Positions 28,040 through 40,425 of a DNA stretch of 64,000 nt are shown here, piece by piece; positions within the stretch are counted from its first letter, which is position 1; each line of letters begins with the position of its first letter. The notes below the pieces were generated by a model. The model saw only the letters and a program-made list of their open reading frames with translations, had not been told where the DNA came from and did not search any database. Where the stretch lies: positions 278,714 through 342,713 of the forward strand of contig SJOL01006409.1 of NCBI GenBank assembly GCA_004794785.1, in the 5' to 3' direction. The DNA is from Opisthorchis felineus (lineage: Eukaryota; Platyhelminthes; Trematoda; Opisthorchiida; Opisthorchiidae). A program made the translations under genes and the position numbers.

Positions 28040-29090
28040 CAGCGAAACCTTACATCCATCCAGAGCGGGGGGAATCTTGTGCCTTTATTTGGACACGTAC
28101 ATTAACACTGATGGAAAAGTGTACCAGAAGTGGAAGCAACACCCATATGATCACCAATGTCAGGACTAATTTTCTTAGGCGTAATGCGAAGACCGGAATA
28201 CATTACACTCCCAAGGATCAACTCAAATCTTTTAGTCCATTATTCGAACGATTGATTTACCATCACCGAAAGAGGTTAAATCAAAAAGACGCGCGAAGTG
28301 ATCAACAGCACATCTGATCATACAAAAACTAACAAATAAGGTAAAAAAGATTCAAAAAGCTATCTTACTTGGACGGACTGATTCACAGAACCAACGATTG
28401 CGTACTTCAAGTGAAAGAAAGCACGTACAGATCAAATCATAAACTGCCAGAGTGGCCACCTAAATAATCTTAAAAAGTTTCATTAAATGCCCATTCAGTC
28501 TACTCGCACGATAAAACAGAGAGGAACAGATGAAAGCGGTTTAGTGTGACGTTCACGAAACAAAAATTGCTCAAGAAACGTTATCAGGAAAATCTGGAAA
28601 AATAAGGCGTTTCAAGGAAGATAGCAGAAGCAGGAACCGGCAAACAAACGAACAATGCTTCTCAGCATCAATAATGTAACTTAAAAAACAACCTAACAAC
28701 CACCTACAGATTTACTGGCGCAGAAACTGAGTACCACATTGAGAAGACTGAAGTAAAAACCAGAGGGCGAAATCAAATACGGCAACCGGAAAAAAACGTT
28801 ACCTGTCAGCTAAAATGAAATGAATGCAACAGGCATTACGTGGGGAAACGGAATGGATACTATCTACATCGAGCATCAAACACAAAGCGACCGTAAGATG
28901 ATGATCCACTTCTTTTATTTCAGTAGATGAATGTCAGAATATCGGTACGGAAAATCGAAATAATCTGGCACATAGATTTTCAAAAAATACAAGAAACTTC
29001 CGGAAGCCTGGTACATAATGATTTACTCACTCAGCCCAAATGTTGAACTGGGCCCAATCTGCGCATCTCTACGAGCAAGAGGGGAAAAAC
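28040..29090 (+). mobile_element. Penelope-like retroelement remnant: RT tail, linker and GIY-YIG endonuclease
   Basis: Three blocks in the right order are read across frames. Near 28050-28130, LHPSRAGGILCLYLDTYIN and DGKVYQKWKQHP resemble the end of a Penelope-type RT (LHP--...LPFLD--I...DG---T-VYRK). Around 28250, FERLIYHHRKRLNQKD fits the linker. Near 28790-29085, NVTCQLK, a stop, then NECNRHYVGKRNGYYLH match the C---YVG-T-R cysteine/GIY-YIG core, followed by KLPEAWYIM and NVELGPICASLRAR, matching the REFLEAW...ELDP-Y--LR end. Several stops and frameshifts make it inactive. The plus strand is notably A-rich. Its 5' limit is unknown; an open but unrecognised frame lies just upstream (27576-27893). 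Confidence 0.6.
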
Positions 29091-32000
29091 GCAATCAGAC
29101 AACGGGGTCGCAGTAGAGTATAGTTCAAAAGGGTTAGATGATATGATTAACCGCAAGACTAAGCCAGCAAATATCACAAATACTGATCAAAGTGGCCTAG
29201 TTCAGAGGCCTTCTAGAATTCAACCAATCAAAACACAATTTAATTAAGAAGGTTGCTTGATGGAGCAACCCGTAATTAAAGGCCTTCACTTTTCAAGATG
29301 TAAATAAATCACGCGCATCAATACTACACGTAAATTCAACAGAAAACAGTCCCGTTCCCCTTCACAGGGACGCACAAATGATGTCACTTCGATAGTGGAG
29401 AGAACTTTGAAACGAATTTTCCAAGCTGAGTTGAAGTTCAACGATATCACTGGGGGCCGCAAATTATGGACCGCTAAGAGAACCGTATTATAAGCACTAT
29501 TTTTAAAGAGAACTCTGTCAAAGGAGTGGGATGTCCCTTGAGCCATTTCTTAGAGCTCAAGCCTCTGTGAATTGCAAACATGATATTTTAGTCCGCAGCT
29601 TACATCCAACCTCGATGCAGCTGAAATTGAAAATAATTTTCACCTTACTGACGGAAGTTTTACATTGGTTTGGGTAAGTTTGTGTTTGCTACGCTGGATG
29701 AAGTTAGCCTAATGGTGATAGTACGCATTTACTGAATAGCTGTGACAAGAAATTACAATCCCACTCTCTAAGCATAGCGATGATGCACAAACAAGATCAA
29801 ATATATAGACTTTCATACCAACTCACCTGAGAAAAACCCGTGAATGTTCTGACATACAAGTTGCTAGGCGAGCAAGTTGGTCGATTTAGTTCGGTCAAAC
29901 TGGTTCCCTCCAACTTGTTAGGCAAAGTGCTCTAGTGTTAGCTGTGAACTCGTTTGAGACTTTCAAAATAAATAACGTTTCCGTCTCACCAAAAAGCTGT
30001 TTAGACGTTGAAAATTCCGTAGCGTGCGGTTAAACCAAACCCGTTTCCAGACCATCGGACAAGTTAACATTCAAACCAAATCTAGTGCATAAAACTGTCA
30101 GAAGTGTGGAAAATTTTCAGAGTTTTCAACGGAGATTTTATTTTGTGGGTGACGTCAATCTATGTTGGAAAGCCAAGAAGCATTGTACAGCTGTTTCGGC
30201 TACACTGGTATTCATCAGCAATGCGCATCTCACGAGACTTTAGGGGTGCCACCCAAATCAGTTATTTCTTATGCATTCTTCTATTTGATCGTGTTAACCT
30301 CTTTGTTGTTTACTTGTCGTGATTTGAGCACAGGGAATTACCCGATCGCTTATCTTTGAACAAGCACTCGCTTGAAGTGCTTAACCATGGAAGGTTATAT
30401 AACGACTGCTTCAGAAGTTTTTATGCTGGTGCAGATTGTGTGCAAGGAAAGGATTTTCAACCACACTAGAATACTGTCTTCTTGGTTAGCAATAGGTTGT
30501 GTGAGTTCCAGCAATACTGGTAGGTTTGTGTTAACTTTTAAGCCTGAGTTTACCCAAATCACTGAAATCAATTACGTGCGCTACGAGAACAAATTTACGG
30601 CCAAGTGGTTCATTCTAAATGTCCACCAAGCATGCGCGAAGGAGGACCAGAAACTTCACTAGGATTCTTAGCAGACACCTGCGCGTTTGGGGCTACCTCA
30701 TGCCATCGGAAGTTCATAATGATATTCATCAAGGGTTCATTTGCAAGCGTGCATAGTAAGTGAGACACTTCGTAACCAAACTTTAGTGTGCACCGTTTGT
30801 TAGAATCAGAGTGCCACCCAGATCGTCCCTATAGGCTGTCTACTTATTTTATTCGTAAGTCTTATTATTCTTGCCCCACGCATCTTAAGCGTGGCACGAA
30901 TACAGAAGCAGTATAGTAAATTATTTGCTGTTCCCCGACAAACCATTTCGCTCCCGTTCACACTACCCAGAAAATCTTAGGTTACAAAAGCCGAACTAGA
31001 TGAGGTTTGAAGATGTGGGTAATTAAAATCACTGAAAATTAAAATACATTATGCACAGCGCATTTTATGTTACAAGCACACGCTATTACAGTCATGTGGT
31101 TTTGCGTGTTAATCACAAGCTGGAGGCTTTTTCCGCCGTATGTCTAAAGGAGCAATTGTATTTAGTTTTATCGGCACCAATATAAATTTGGGAAGCATCG
31201 ACGCATTTCTTCAGCTTGAGTGTGTCATTGGTTTGTGTCATGAAGACCAAAAAGAAGACAGTGTTACAATGCAGAAGGGACATAAATTCCTAGCAGTTGT
31301 TTTTGTCGGGTATTTCGGCAGATTGCTCCGGCGGGCAACAAGTTTACACACCATTTAAGCAATCGCAAACTACGCCAAAGCGCAAGAGCTCAGGATCTTT
31401 AGTTGTCAAAAACGTAGCCTTTCATTTAGTTGGGAAAAATCAGATGAATGGCTGTTTATGCAATCCCGCACCAACCTAAATTGTAGGTTCCAGAACGTCG
31501 TAACGCTATTCCTTAAGCATCTTTCGCTGTGGAACTTCAGTCAACACGCGACGCGTCTAAATACGGAACTTTCCAGCATATCCCTAAACGGTTTACATAT
31601 TTTTCGGCTTAAGAACTGATTTGACAGGCAATTGATCTTTGCATTTCATGCCCAATTTTTTCCGAAAATCTGCCACAAAAACTACTGCAGCTACCTTTGT
31701 GATCTTTTAACATAGTCCGCGAGAGAGACTGATTGCCCGAAAGTATTTATCACCTAAAAAGAAGTTAGGACACGAGACTTTTTCCTCCCAATTTACCTGC
31801 CTATTATATTATGAAAACGTCACGGTTTAATTAATGTCTGTTATGGTGCATGCTGTGCAACAAATCGATTTTACTAGTGGTCCTCTGTGTCAACCAAGAG
31901 TGGTTCGGAAAATGACAATAATTCAACCATATGTCACTTGATGGGAGTTCGGTGGAAAAAAGCTTCAAATATTTAATAAGCGCAAGTCGGAATGGTCACA

Positions 32001-32599
32001 GTTGTTGTATATTTGCGCGTTATGATGTAAAACACAGAGATTTTCGGAGCAGATGAATGTTAGCGCATTGAATCTGGGTGCTAAGCATGCCACCATGTGT
32101 GTAGCATCCTAAGGCCGTCAGTTGTTTACTTTTCTAAATTTTATCTCGCTGAAGAGTAGGAGCACGAACCTGACGCAGATGAGGCCTGAATGATCTCTGC
32201 AAGGATCCAAGCTCAAACAGCTAAGACCATGGGACGAGAACACAACACTTCTAACAGCACGGCTGCAAACTAACACGTACGAATACTCATGGGAGAACTT
32301 TCCAAGGAGAGCAATAAACATGCAAAAAGGAATTTGTATCTACCCCACGTAGAACAGTTCTGGAATATTCTCATCAACATTTAGTCAAGCTGCGGCTAGC
32401 CGAGTGGCTTGCACGATCCAGTACAGCATAACCGCACTGAGTTTTTATGCTTTTCCTCCTCAGTGAGACATTTTCTCCCCCATTCCTTCGGAACCCTAAA
32501 TACAGTGAGCATCGGGAGCCGGTAGCAGTCTTATTCCTTGCCTATCCTAGCCAGAAGAGTCGATACCAATCTGCGATATACCTAGTTTCGGTGGCAATA
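29091..32599. other. No gene recognised between the Penelope and LINE remnants
   Basis: The longest frame (30372-30662 plus, 96 codons) has no domain or splice context. The first few hundred bases may be the 3' tail of the Penelope-like element. Confidence 0.5.
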
Positions 32600-32869
32600 T
32601 GCCCATAGAAGATGCTTTGCAGTATGTCAGTATTACTCCCTTAATGCTGAAACGATGGTCTGCCCTTTCTGCTTTGAACGGTCAGGCTCCACGGACACGC
32701 AGATTTCCCAAACAGGCGGATGCATTACAGACAGTGCAGTTCAATGAAAACGGTTAACGTTCTGAAGATTCTAGCTTCCTTTGCCTTAATGCTCCCTGTC
32801 CAACTTGAGTGATCATGACCAGAGTGGCTCAGTGGTGTTATACTTCAATGATAAGGCAACCCTTCCCAA

Positions 32870-33230
32870 ATGATTTAGTTACAGCGTTAGACAGACAGGA
32901 ATGTTCTGCAAGAATTCAGTTCTATCTTCCATCAGAACAATATCACTGGCATAGCCTACGTTTGTATCCCTCTTCGTGACAGGAGTCCTAGGAGGTCCTG
33001 CACTCCTGGACAAAGCTTTTGCCAATATTTCAAGACTAGCGAAACTAAATAAAAACCGGACGTGGGGACCGGCATCTATGACTAACACCGCCGGCGATTT
33101 TGAACTGCCAAGGGAGTTGGTCATTAGGTGCGGGTTCCATCCGCTTCACCTCCCCGTTGTGCCTTCAGCATACTTGCACGTCAGTGAGAATGACCATCAT
33201 AAGTATTTTGACTCCATTATAGTATAACTT
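32870..33230 (-). pseudogene. LINE reverse transcriptase fragment with altered catalytic motif
   Basis: The minus-strand frame 33124-32879 reads FLFSFASLEILAKALSRSAG then NVGYASDIVLMEDRTEFLQN. This matches the F-LFNFAID-IL...L-YADDIVLM-ED arrangement of RT palm motifs in trematode LINEs. The YADD box is YASD, so one catalytic Asp is lost. It sits downstream of the endonuclease fragment on the same strand. The frame ends soon after, and nothing recognisable continues below 32870. Confidence 0.65.
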
Positions 33231-34074
33231 ACTGTTCAACACTGAATACTCTGCTTCCAATCCTCTTAGATATCTGGATAACGGATGAGACAAGGACGTA
33301 GCTCAATATGCAAATCTGAGTAAGAAGGTTAGTCAGCTGCTTCATGGTACGTCAAGCTTCTACGTGCCGCTTGTTTGTATTTAGTCTTAAAATTGTTTTT
33401 TTGTAGTTTCGTTAAGCTTGCTGGATCTGTGGAAGTGGAACAGAAAGTGACTCCGTCCTTCACACACTTTAGATGGAGAGGATGTGCCACCTGAGTTGGG
33501 TCGTGAAGTGTTCCATCCAGCTGTTGATATGTCGGTAAACAGTCGAGGCATATTGGTTGGCGTGATAAGAAGGAAGGGCTGACAACGATTTGTACTAACC
33601 CAAGTTACTTTCATTTTCTCTACCGGAAGTTTTCATCGGTTCTCTGTGTCAGCCAGTATACTTTTGGATAAGTTATGCTTGGGCACATAATGGCATTCCT
33701 TGTTTTGAGTGTGGCCTAGAGGAATTGCTTATCGAACAGCTAGCAGATGAACCAAGTTAGCCAGGATCCATTACTCATTTTTTCGGTTTTTTATGTCACA
33801 AACACATGTTTCAAATTTGAAGAAAGGTAGCCTGCTACGTACTTAGTGTTTATTCGAGTAGGAGGTCTTACCTAACTCGAGCCAAACTCATAGGTTGCGC
33901 TGGAGCTATTTCATTGGCAAATGGCTAAGAAGCACGATGCCATTTGAATCGCCTTTTTCTTCAACCACGAAATCTTCGTGCAGACCATAACGTGACCGAA
34001 TTATATCGAGGAAGGCATGTAAGATCAACAATAATTTAAAAAGCCGCTCCAGTGATAGTCAACGGTAGTCAGGT

Positions 34075-34330
34075 TCGTCTGTGTTCAGCAGTGGCCTATG
34101 GTGGGTTGACGACAGGTCACCAATAGATGTCGGAATTTTACATTTGTTGGAAACAACCCATAATCCGTGGACATACTCGAAAAGCGTTCACTGTAGTCAT
34201 TTCTGAGTACTTTGAGACCATCCAGACCACCGAGCTGTTTTTTTCTTTCGAATTTAGTTCACCAACGCGTGCGTTGAAACCTCTGACTGAAATGAGGATA
34301 TCCGAACGCAGACCTATAAGGACGGACACA
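34075..34330 (-). pseudogene. LINE endonuclease (EEP family) fragment
   Basis: The minus-strand frame contains ILISVRGFNARVGELNSKE, matching the GDFNA-VG-LN core of LINE endonucleases, with the catalytic Asp of GDFN replaced by Gly. After a frameshift it reads TNVKFRHLLVTCRQPTI, resembling the NF-H---LLTWR-P block near the end of the domain. Loss of the Asp and the frameshift mean no activity. Plus-strand frames here (for example 34127-34498) are shadows. Confidence 0.6.
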
Positions 34331-34400
34331 TTGTCTGGACGTAGAACTTTTTACTTGATGTTTAGGATACGTGATCGACGGCTGCGCAAGCAGAAACGAC

Positions 34401-37400
34401 CAACAAGATGTATTTGGTACAACATTGAAGATTTAATCGGTTTGACTCTACACAAAATTGAACATTTACTGGTATCAGGGATACCATTTCGAGTGTGACT
34501 CAATCGTTTATCACCCCATCAGTACTCGAAGCTTGTGAGTCTCTAGAACGACATAGACAATGCACAAGTCCTGATCAGTGTGTGTATGATTTGAAGTAAA
34601 CTGTTGAACTGGAGCAGGGCTTCTTGTCCCATCAACAGTTAGCTACTTTTGATACGAAGGACTGAGTGACCAGAAATTCTCTTAGTGAATTGTAAGTTAA
34701 AATCTGGGAGAACGAGCTTGGAAAACTGGTTAAACCCCAGTAACGCTATCATCTTATGCTAGGTGTCCGAACATCTTATTTACTTAGATTCAGTTTATAG
34801 AAAAATTTGTTCTGGAAAAGTATTGAAAATTTTATACATTCAGGAGAGCAACATCTGGAATGAATATCAAAATCATATGGGTTCGATTTAAGCCCAAAGT
34901 AGAAAAGTTCGGGCCAGTGTTTTTAATGTCAGGGAAAACCCAAAACTTCATGCAAAAAAGACTTTGTTGGTATGAATATTTGTCAGATGTTGGCATTGGT
35001 TGAACACTTGAGTACGTAAGGTTTTCGAGTTCGATTGCTTAATATTGAGTCGGATTGAGAGTGATGTAAAGTGAGTCTATGAAGTCGAACATTTGTGAGG
35101 GGTGATGTCATACAGTGTTATCCATGATATCTGGTTTAAATCATATGGACGGTGTCATGTCTCAACTTGGATGTCTTACGGAAAACTGGACGACAAAATT
35201 AAAAGCATGTAAATGGATGCTCAATGTGCCAGAATAAAGGTTTACCAGGTGTGTTCAATCAAAACCTTTCTCCGGTTTGTAATATTTTCAACGTCATTTT
35301 GGTGCTGTTAACAGACCAGAAACTTTCGGGACATTACTGACCAGCAGAACAATCTCGCTCTTTTGAAGACACCTTCAAAGTTGGCATAATATTACGTCGC
35401 TTAGTGTAGGTCCTAGGAGAGCTGGTGGATAAGTAGGCTTTACACTAGTGCAATAGATATTTCATCGCATACAAGTGCTTCAAATAGCAACAATTTTCTG
35501 TATAGAGTCCAAAATTTTAGGTCTGTCTGAATATTGTTGGGTATTTAAACCTTTATAGTAGGCTAATTAGGGTCCACAGCTAAAGGATTTGGTTAAACCA
35601 CCTCGGAGAAATGCAGAAAGAGGGTGCAGACATACTACGCCAGCAGTACAATTTTTTAGAGTACAAATCGACGTATATCTGCTAACCCAAAACCTAGCGG
35701 ACTAGGGGATCACTGAGCAAACTGATGTGCAAAAGTTTTCGGATCCCGAAGTAAACTCCAGTAGAGCTCATTGTGCCGCTGGGGTGCCCAAATTCTTGCA
35801 CCACGATAAGGTTCAGTCCCTATGTGATGTTCTCACCCCGCCGATCTGCCAACCTGTTATGAAAGACCTGGTGAGATTCACATGGACGATCCCCAGCATG
35901 GTGTCCCTAGGCGTTGCTGTATCCAGACACCTGTCACTTCTTGTTTTACGGCTGTCCAATCATTTTTCTTCGTGTAGATACAAAATGACTGAAAAAGAAA
36001 CACTATTTGTTCAGATATCCTGGTTTTTGCTTTTTATTCGCTTCTACCAGGGTAGTTTTACAATGTAACTAGGTCACGCAAAACTTACCAGTGGTGTTGG
36101 TTTTCTTTGGTTCTACGAAAGAACTTGCTACCATGCAAAAAAATAAAATGTACACGCAGCACTCCGCAGGCATCTCGCGCAGAAAACTGTTCACATGAAT
36201 TCCGAGGCTGACTTATGTTACATAGCTAACAGTTCAAATTAAATAAATCGATTACAGTTTGCATGCGTCGCAAAAAATAGAAGACGCTGCAGGTGGGTCC
36301 ACGGTCAACTTGGCTTCTTTTTAAGGAACGTCATACAACGGGATTCGGAGGCAGTTTGCCTAAATGTTGATGTTTTAAGTGAAAGCTGTTACAGCGCTAG
36401 TTCCACCTTACGATCCGTCAACGCACTACGTCCACCCTTAAATAAGATCGGTTCTGGTGGGAACGTTGATCACAATTGACAGACTCATTATCCCTCCAAA
36501 ATGTGAATCTCCTTGCTAAGACTGGTGTTTTTTAAAGAAGTAGTGCAGTTTTTACATTGTCGTTTGGAATGCTTTTTCGGTAATCGGGCCAGATATCACC
36601 GTGATTTTGCAACCGTGAGAATTAAACAGGCGCCTGGTGAGAAACAGTTTAAACCAACCTGCATTTAGCCTCAGCACGGTTACAACAAGTGGTAGAAACC
36701 CTTTGCCTAAATTTTCAGACACCAAATATACATCTTCTATTGACTAACCCTAAGAATCGCTTCTGGTAAGCCATTTTTAACAACAAAATGGCATTTTCCT
36801 TTACTCAGCTTGCTTCGTTTCATCATCCATGCAGCCTTGGTAGTGGTATTCAGATTGCATCCTGGCGGTTGAGCGTTGTTCTGCTGAGTTGATCGATCTG
36901 CATTAAGCGGAAAAGCGCTTGATCTCCTAGCAGGAGTGACACTTACACAGCCGCAAATCCACTAAGCGATTAGAAACACCATCACCATAATTTCATCTTA
37001 GTAACCTCCTTCCGGTAATGACAGAGTGACCCATTTATGTTGTAGAGGCATCGGATGCCCAACATCTGCTTCTGAACGGATGTACTGCAGATCTGATCGA
37101 GTTTGAATATCCAAAGCAGCTTTTCCGTGTGTGCAATACAATACGTTTCTTCACTTGGGGCAGACCCCCTTGATATCCGATGATCTTGCGTGCCTCTGAA
37201 TAAAAAATACTAATTCTACATGGTGACTCACTGCCCGCTCAGTCAGTGTGAACCTCTCATCTACGTGTCAGTTATCTAGCCTTGAATGAGAGTAGCGAAA
37301 AAAAGGGACTTACTCGTACGCAACAAGAAGAGAAAAGAATAATTATTGAGCCGGCGACAAGAACACGAGTTTTCGTGTAGCGCTTCGTCTCACAATTCTC

Positions 37401-39867
37401 CTTCGTTTTCCTTGATGCATATTGCGCTTGCAGTGTTTTCCGGGATCACAAACCTGTGAAAGACTCCTAGGCCAGATTACCAATCAAGCGCAACCAATAC
37501 TATCTCAACACGGCGGCAAATAACTTCGGAATTGCCTACGATACCTAGCAGTCGACTAGTAATTATGGATGAAAACATTAACTTGGGTTTCTTCTTATGG
37601 AATAAGTTACTTATTGTGAGAACCAAGAATTAAAACTAAAAGATGGATTAGGTTGGTCAATTTTGGGAGTGGAAAGTGAACAGTGTAGTTGCTGGATAAT
37701 AATAATACGCCGCACGCTGTTTACTGCAGGAAGGGTCTGCGAAGCAGTGAGATCACAAAATGAAACAGGTTCCACTAGTTTTGTCAACCGGTCTATGAAA
37801 CCAAGATGATCTCATGATTACTCTAGAAATCACCCTGAGGGCAAAAAACTGCTCGTTCTGAGTAATCAGCAATGCTCCAAAAATCTCAAGTTAAACAGAC
37901 AGGTTACACATTGTAAAGACGTCACTGCGGGTAATCGCTCAATGGTCTGTTGTGCTGTTGCTGAATTTGCTGTAGTTCAACTCTAGTCAGTCCTGCCAAT
38001 GTGTCTCACTGCCACGGTAGGTCGACTGGTGCATTCAATAACTTGATGAAAAAAGCTAATCGCGGGGTTATCGTATGTGATCGTCCCGATGGTCTGGAAG
38101 CTACCTTGCTAGTATCAACCAACCGGCTAATAATCGGATATTGTTCAAACTCTTCTGACTTACTTCCTCTTTAGATGATTCACGCCTTTTGTACGCTTTT
38201 GGGCCAAAAAAGGGACTGCGAAAATGATATGTTGCACTTGCGATATTCAGTCCAAATTAGTATGTACTACCCCTGCGGTTTCGAGGAGGTTATTTCGTGG
38301 AAGGAAAACTGCAATTGAGGATACTCCGTGTATTCCCTCTGAAGGTGTTCCCTCTCAAGCTCTTACCTGGTAGGACAAAGTACATTGCCTCTATGATGCT
38401 ATGAACTATTAGCACGTGCAGAGGCATTACATCCCTGTAAAAACTTCTGAACGCAAATCAGTTTTATGAAACAATATATGAACAGAAACGTTGGTGCGTT
38501 TAAGATTGGATGTAACAAAAAAACGGATAAAATATGCTGTGTACTGAAAGAAACTCTTTTCCATTTGAAAGCCATCCAAGGATCAAAATCACTTTTGAAT
38601 TTACCAAAACGCTGCTTGCTAATGCAACAGACTATAGCAAAGGAAATTCGTTCAAACGGAACTAAGAAAAACCTACGATGATGACACTAAAATGCAGCGC
38701 ATCTTCTGAGAACTATTCTAATGTTGGGCGATTAAATTCGGATTAAATTTTATTGTTTCAGCCACTAAGGATCTTGTTTTTCCTGAAAAACGTTTCAGGC
38801 ATTAACGATGGCTAACACTTCGTAGGATAATGTAGCAGCAATAACATTTGGATTAGTCTGGTTTTTTAAAATGAAAAATTTTACGGACTAGTTGTTGTTT
38901 CATTGGACTCAAGAATGTGAGTTTCGTTCTTTTGATAATTATTTTATCTCATAAAACGATGGTTTCTATTTTTGAGCCAAAAGTAGACGGTATCTGTGAT
39001 AAACAGCTTGAGTGATTGTAGAAAATCTTGAAAATGATTGCACACGACAACCAGAACGTTGGATTTTAACATCGTATTCCACTTTGCTGTTTTAACTTTA
39101 AGAGTTTCCATGTTAACTACGTCTTCTTTATATAAAAAAGCGATCGTCAGCCTATCCTTTTCCTCTCTGAACCACCCTCAGTACACTACTTCTACATTCC
39201 ATAATCCTCTGTACACGATTTTTTCGAAGCATTTTATCTTTTGTCTTTCCGTTTGAGATCTTGTCAAACAGTTTTCATGATGTAATCCTACGCCTTGACA
39301 ATGTATAGGAAAACATGGGAGGCATTGCTTACTCAAAGACGCTTATCAGACATGGAGATAAAATCATTACAGTCGCTTTTCCCGAGAACTTGTTCCTTTT
39401 GAGAGTCTTTCAACTTCATTGGCAAAAATGCAATTCCGCATCACAATGTTGCCAAAATGAGTTGGCTGTCCTAAGTTAGCCTAAGAGCTGGAGCGAAACA
39501 AAATCCTGTCCAGCAACGACAATTTCCCATGCAACGATTAATTTATTCATGTAACACGATTGTCAGTTTTCAACTACTCCGCAACTAAACTTGCACTGAG
39601 CTTTACCAAAAATCCTCAGTGGGAGAGGAACTGATCGGCCGGTTGTCTGACTTTCCTGTCAACTCTTACAGTAATAGGTGAAACACAATCCAACCATAGA
39701 GTAATTGATAAACTGTATTTACATCAATCCCTTCCTCAGTATAGACTAAAAGACAAGAAAACTTGGAGATAAGAGAAAAACAATACAACGCGGCCCGGTG
39801 CAGCACATTCAGTCGCTTAAAAACATAATATACGAGAGATTCAGATGGGTTCCAGGTAAGTCTTTCG
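34401..39867. other. No gene recognised; possible 5' part of the LINE at its left edge
   Basis: The first few hundred bases could be the decayed 5' end of the LINE, but no motif is readable. A more GC-rich patch with a 113-codon plus frame (35727-36068) stands out; it has no known domain and may be an old repeat. Confidence 0.5.
37925..38000 (+). repeat. Possible degenerate tRNA-like repeat
   Basis: AATCGCTCAATGGTCTGTTG and, 25 bases on, GTAGTTCAACTCTAGTC have A-box and B-box character. The family tail seen in other copies is missing. Weak call. Confidence 0.25.
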
Positions 39868-39988
39868 AAAAACCAAATTTGTTTCCAAATGAGTGTATTT
39901 CGCTAATTCCGTGCAGTTGGGTTTCAAGTAAAACATAAGATTGACGAAGAATCGGGGACTGCGCTACCTGATGAGCCCCAAGAAGGGC
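39868..39988 (-). repeat. Repeat R1, truncated copy left of repeat B
   Basis: Inverted R1 copy starting within CCAAATTTGTTTCCAAATGAG and running to GATGAGCCCCAAGAAGGGC, where it stops and repeat B begins. The last 91 bp (39897-39988) are repeated at 40276-40368 on the other side of B. Confidence 0.7.
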
Positions 39989-39994
39989 TCATTA

Positions 39995-40277
39995 AGTGTT
40001 CGTGGAAAAGATGATTCTACTGCCAATTTCCCCCAGTCTGCATCTTCTTGGGGGATAGCAGAATCGTACTTCGATGAATATTGGAACATCCTAAAACCCT
40101 GAATGACTCCGTGTCTTCCATGTTATGGAATCAAGTAGGACAATAAAAGGACTAGTTGAATGTCAATAACTATTATGCAGGGGCTGAATGAATCAATGCA
40201 CCGTAAATAACAGTGAGAGTGTAACCAAATTCGTTTTAATTGACACAGTGTGAAAATGGGCAGAAAATCCTCATCAT
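39995..40277 (+). repeat. Repeat B, copy 1 (about 270 bp)
   Basis: A near-identical direct copy lies at 44993-45265. It starts near GATTCTACTGCCAATTTCCC and ends GCAGAAAATCCTCATCAT. It has no open frame of note. Near its start CCCCCA and TGGGGG could pair as a short stem around 40026-40056, but copy 2 lacks this, so the stem is probably not conserved. R1 sequence flanks this copy on both sides. Confidence 0.75.
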
Positions 40278-40425
40278 TTCGCTAATTCCGTGCAGTTGGG
40301 TTTCAAGTAGAACATAAGATTGACGGAAAATCGGGGACTGCGCCTACCTGATGAGCCCCAAGAAGGGCGAAAACGGTCGTCGGCTGTGGAAGAATTTTCA
40401 GCAACCTTATGAGTAGTGTATTACG
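40276..40425 (-). repeat. Repeat R1, second copy right of repeat B
   Basis: It begins TTTCGCTAATTCCGTGCAG exactly where repeat B ends and continues past the breakpoint of the left copy to CAGCAACCTTATGAGTAGTG. It therefore contains the R1 half that the left copy lacks. It differs from the left copy at few positions, so the duplication looks fairly recent. Confidence 0.7.

Larger units (their letters stand above)
32600..34400 (-). mobile_element. Decayed non-LTR retrotransposon (LINE) with endonuclease and RT remnants
   Basis: Reading 5' to 3' on the minus strand, an apurinic-type endonuclease piece (34330-34075) is followed about 0.9 kb later by a reverse transcriptase piece (33230-32870). 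That order and spacing are expected of an EN-RT LINE of the CR1/RTE/Jockey type. Frames shift and stops occur between and within the pieces, so the copy is dead. The 5' and 3' ends could not be fixed; the stated limits are approximate. No poly-A tail or target-site duplication was recognised. Confidence 0.6.

Noticed and set aside
32385..32430. A-box-like GGCTAGCCGAGTGGCTTGCA
   Set aside because: No B box follows at a suitable distance and no family tail is present.
34127..34498. Plus-strand 123-codon frame, among the longest by ORF length
   Set aside because: It lies over the LINE endonuclease remnant on the other strand and has no recognisable domain.
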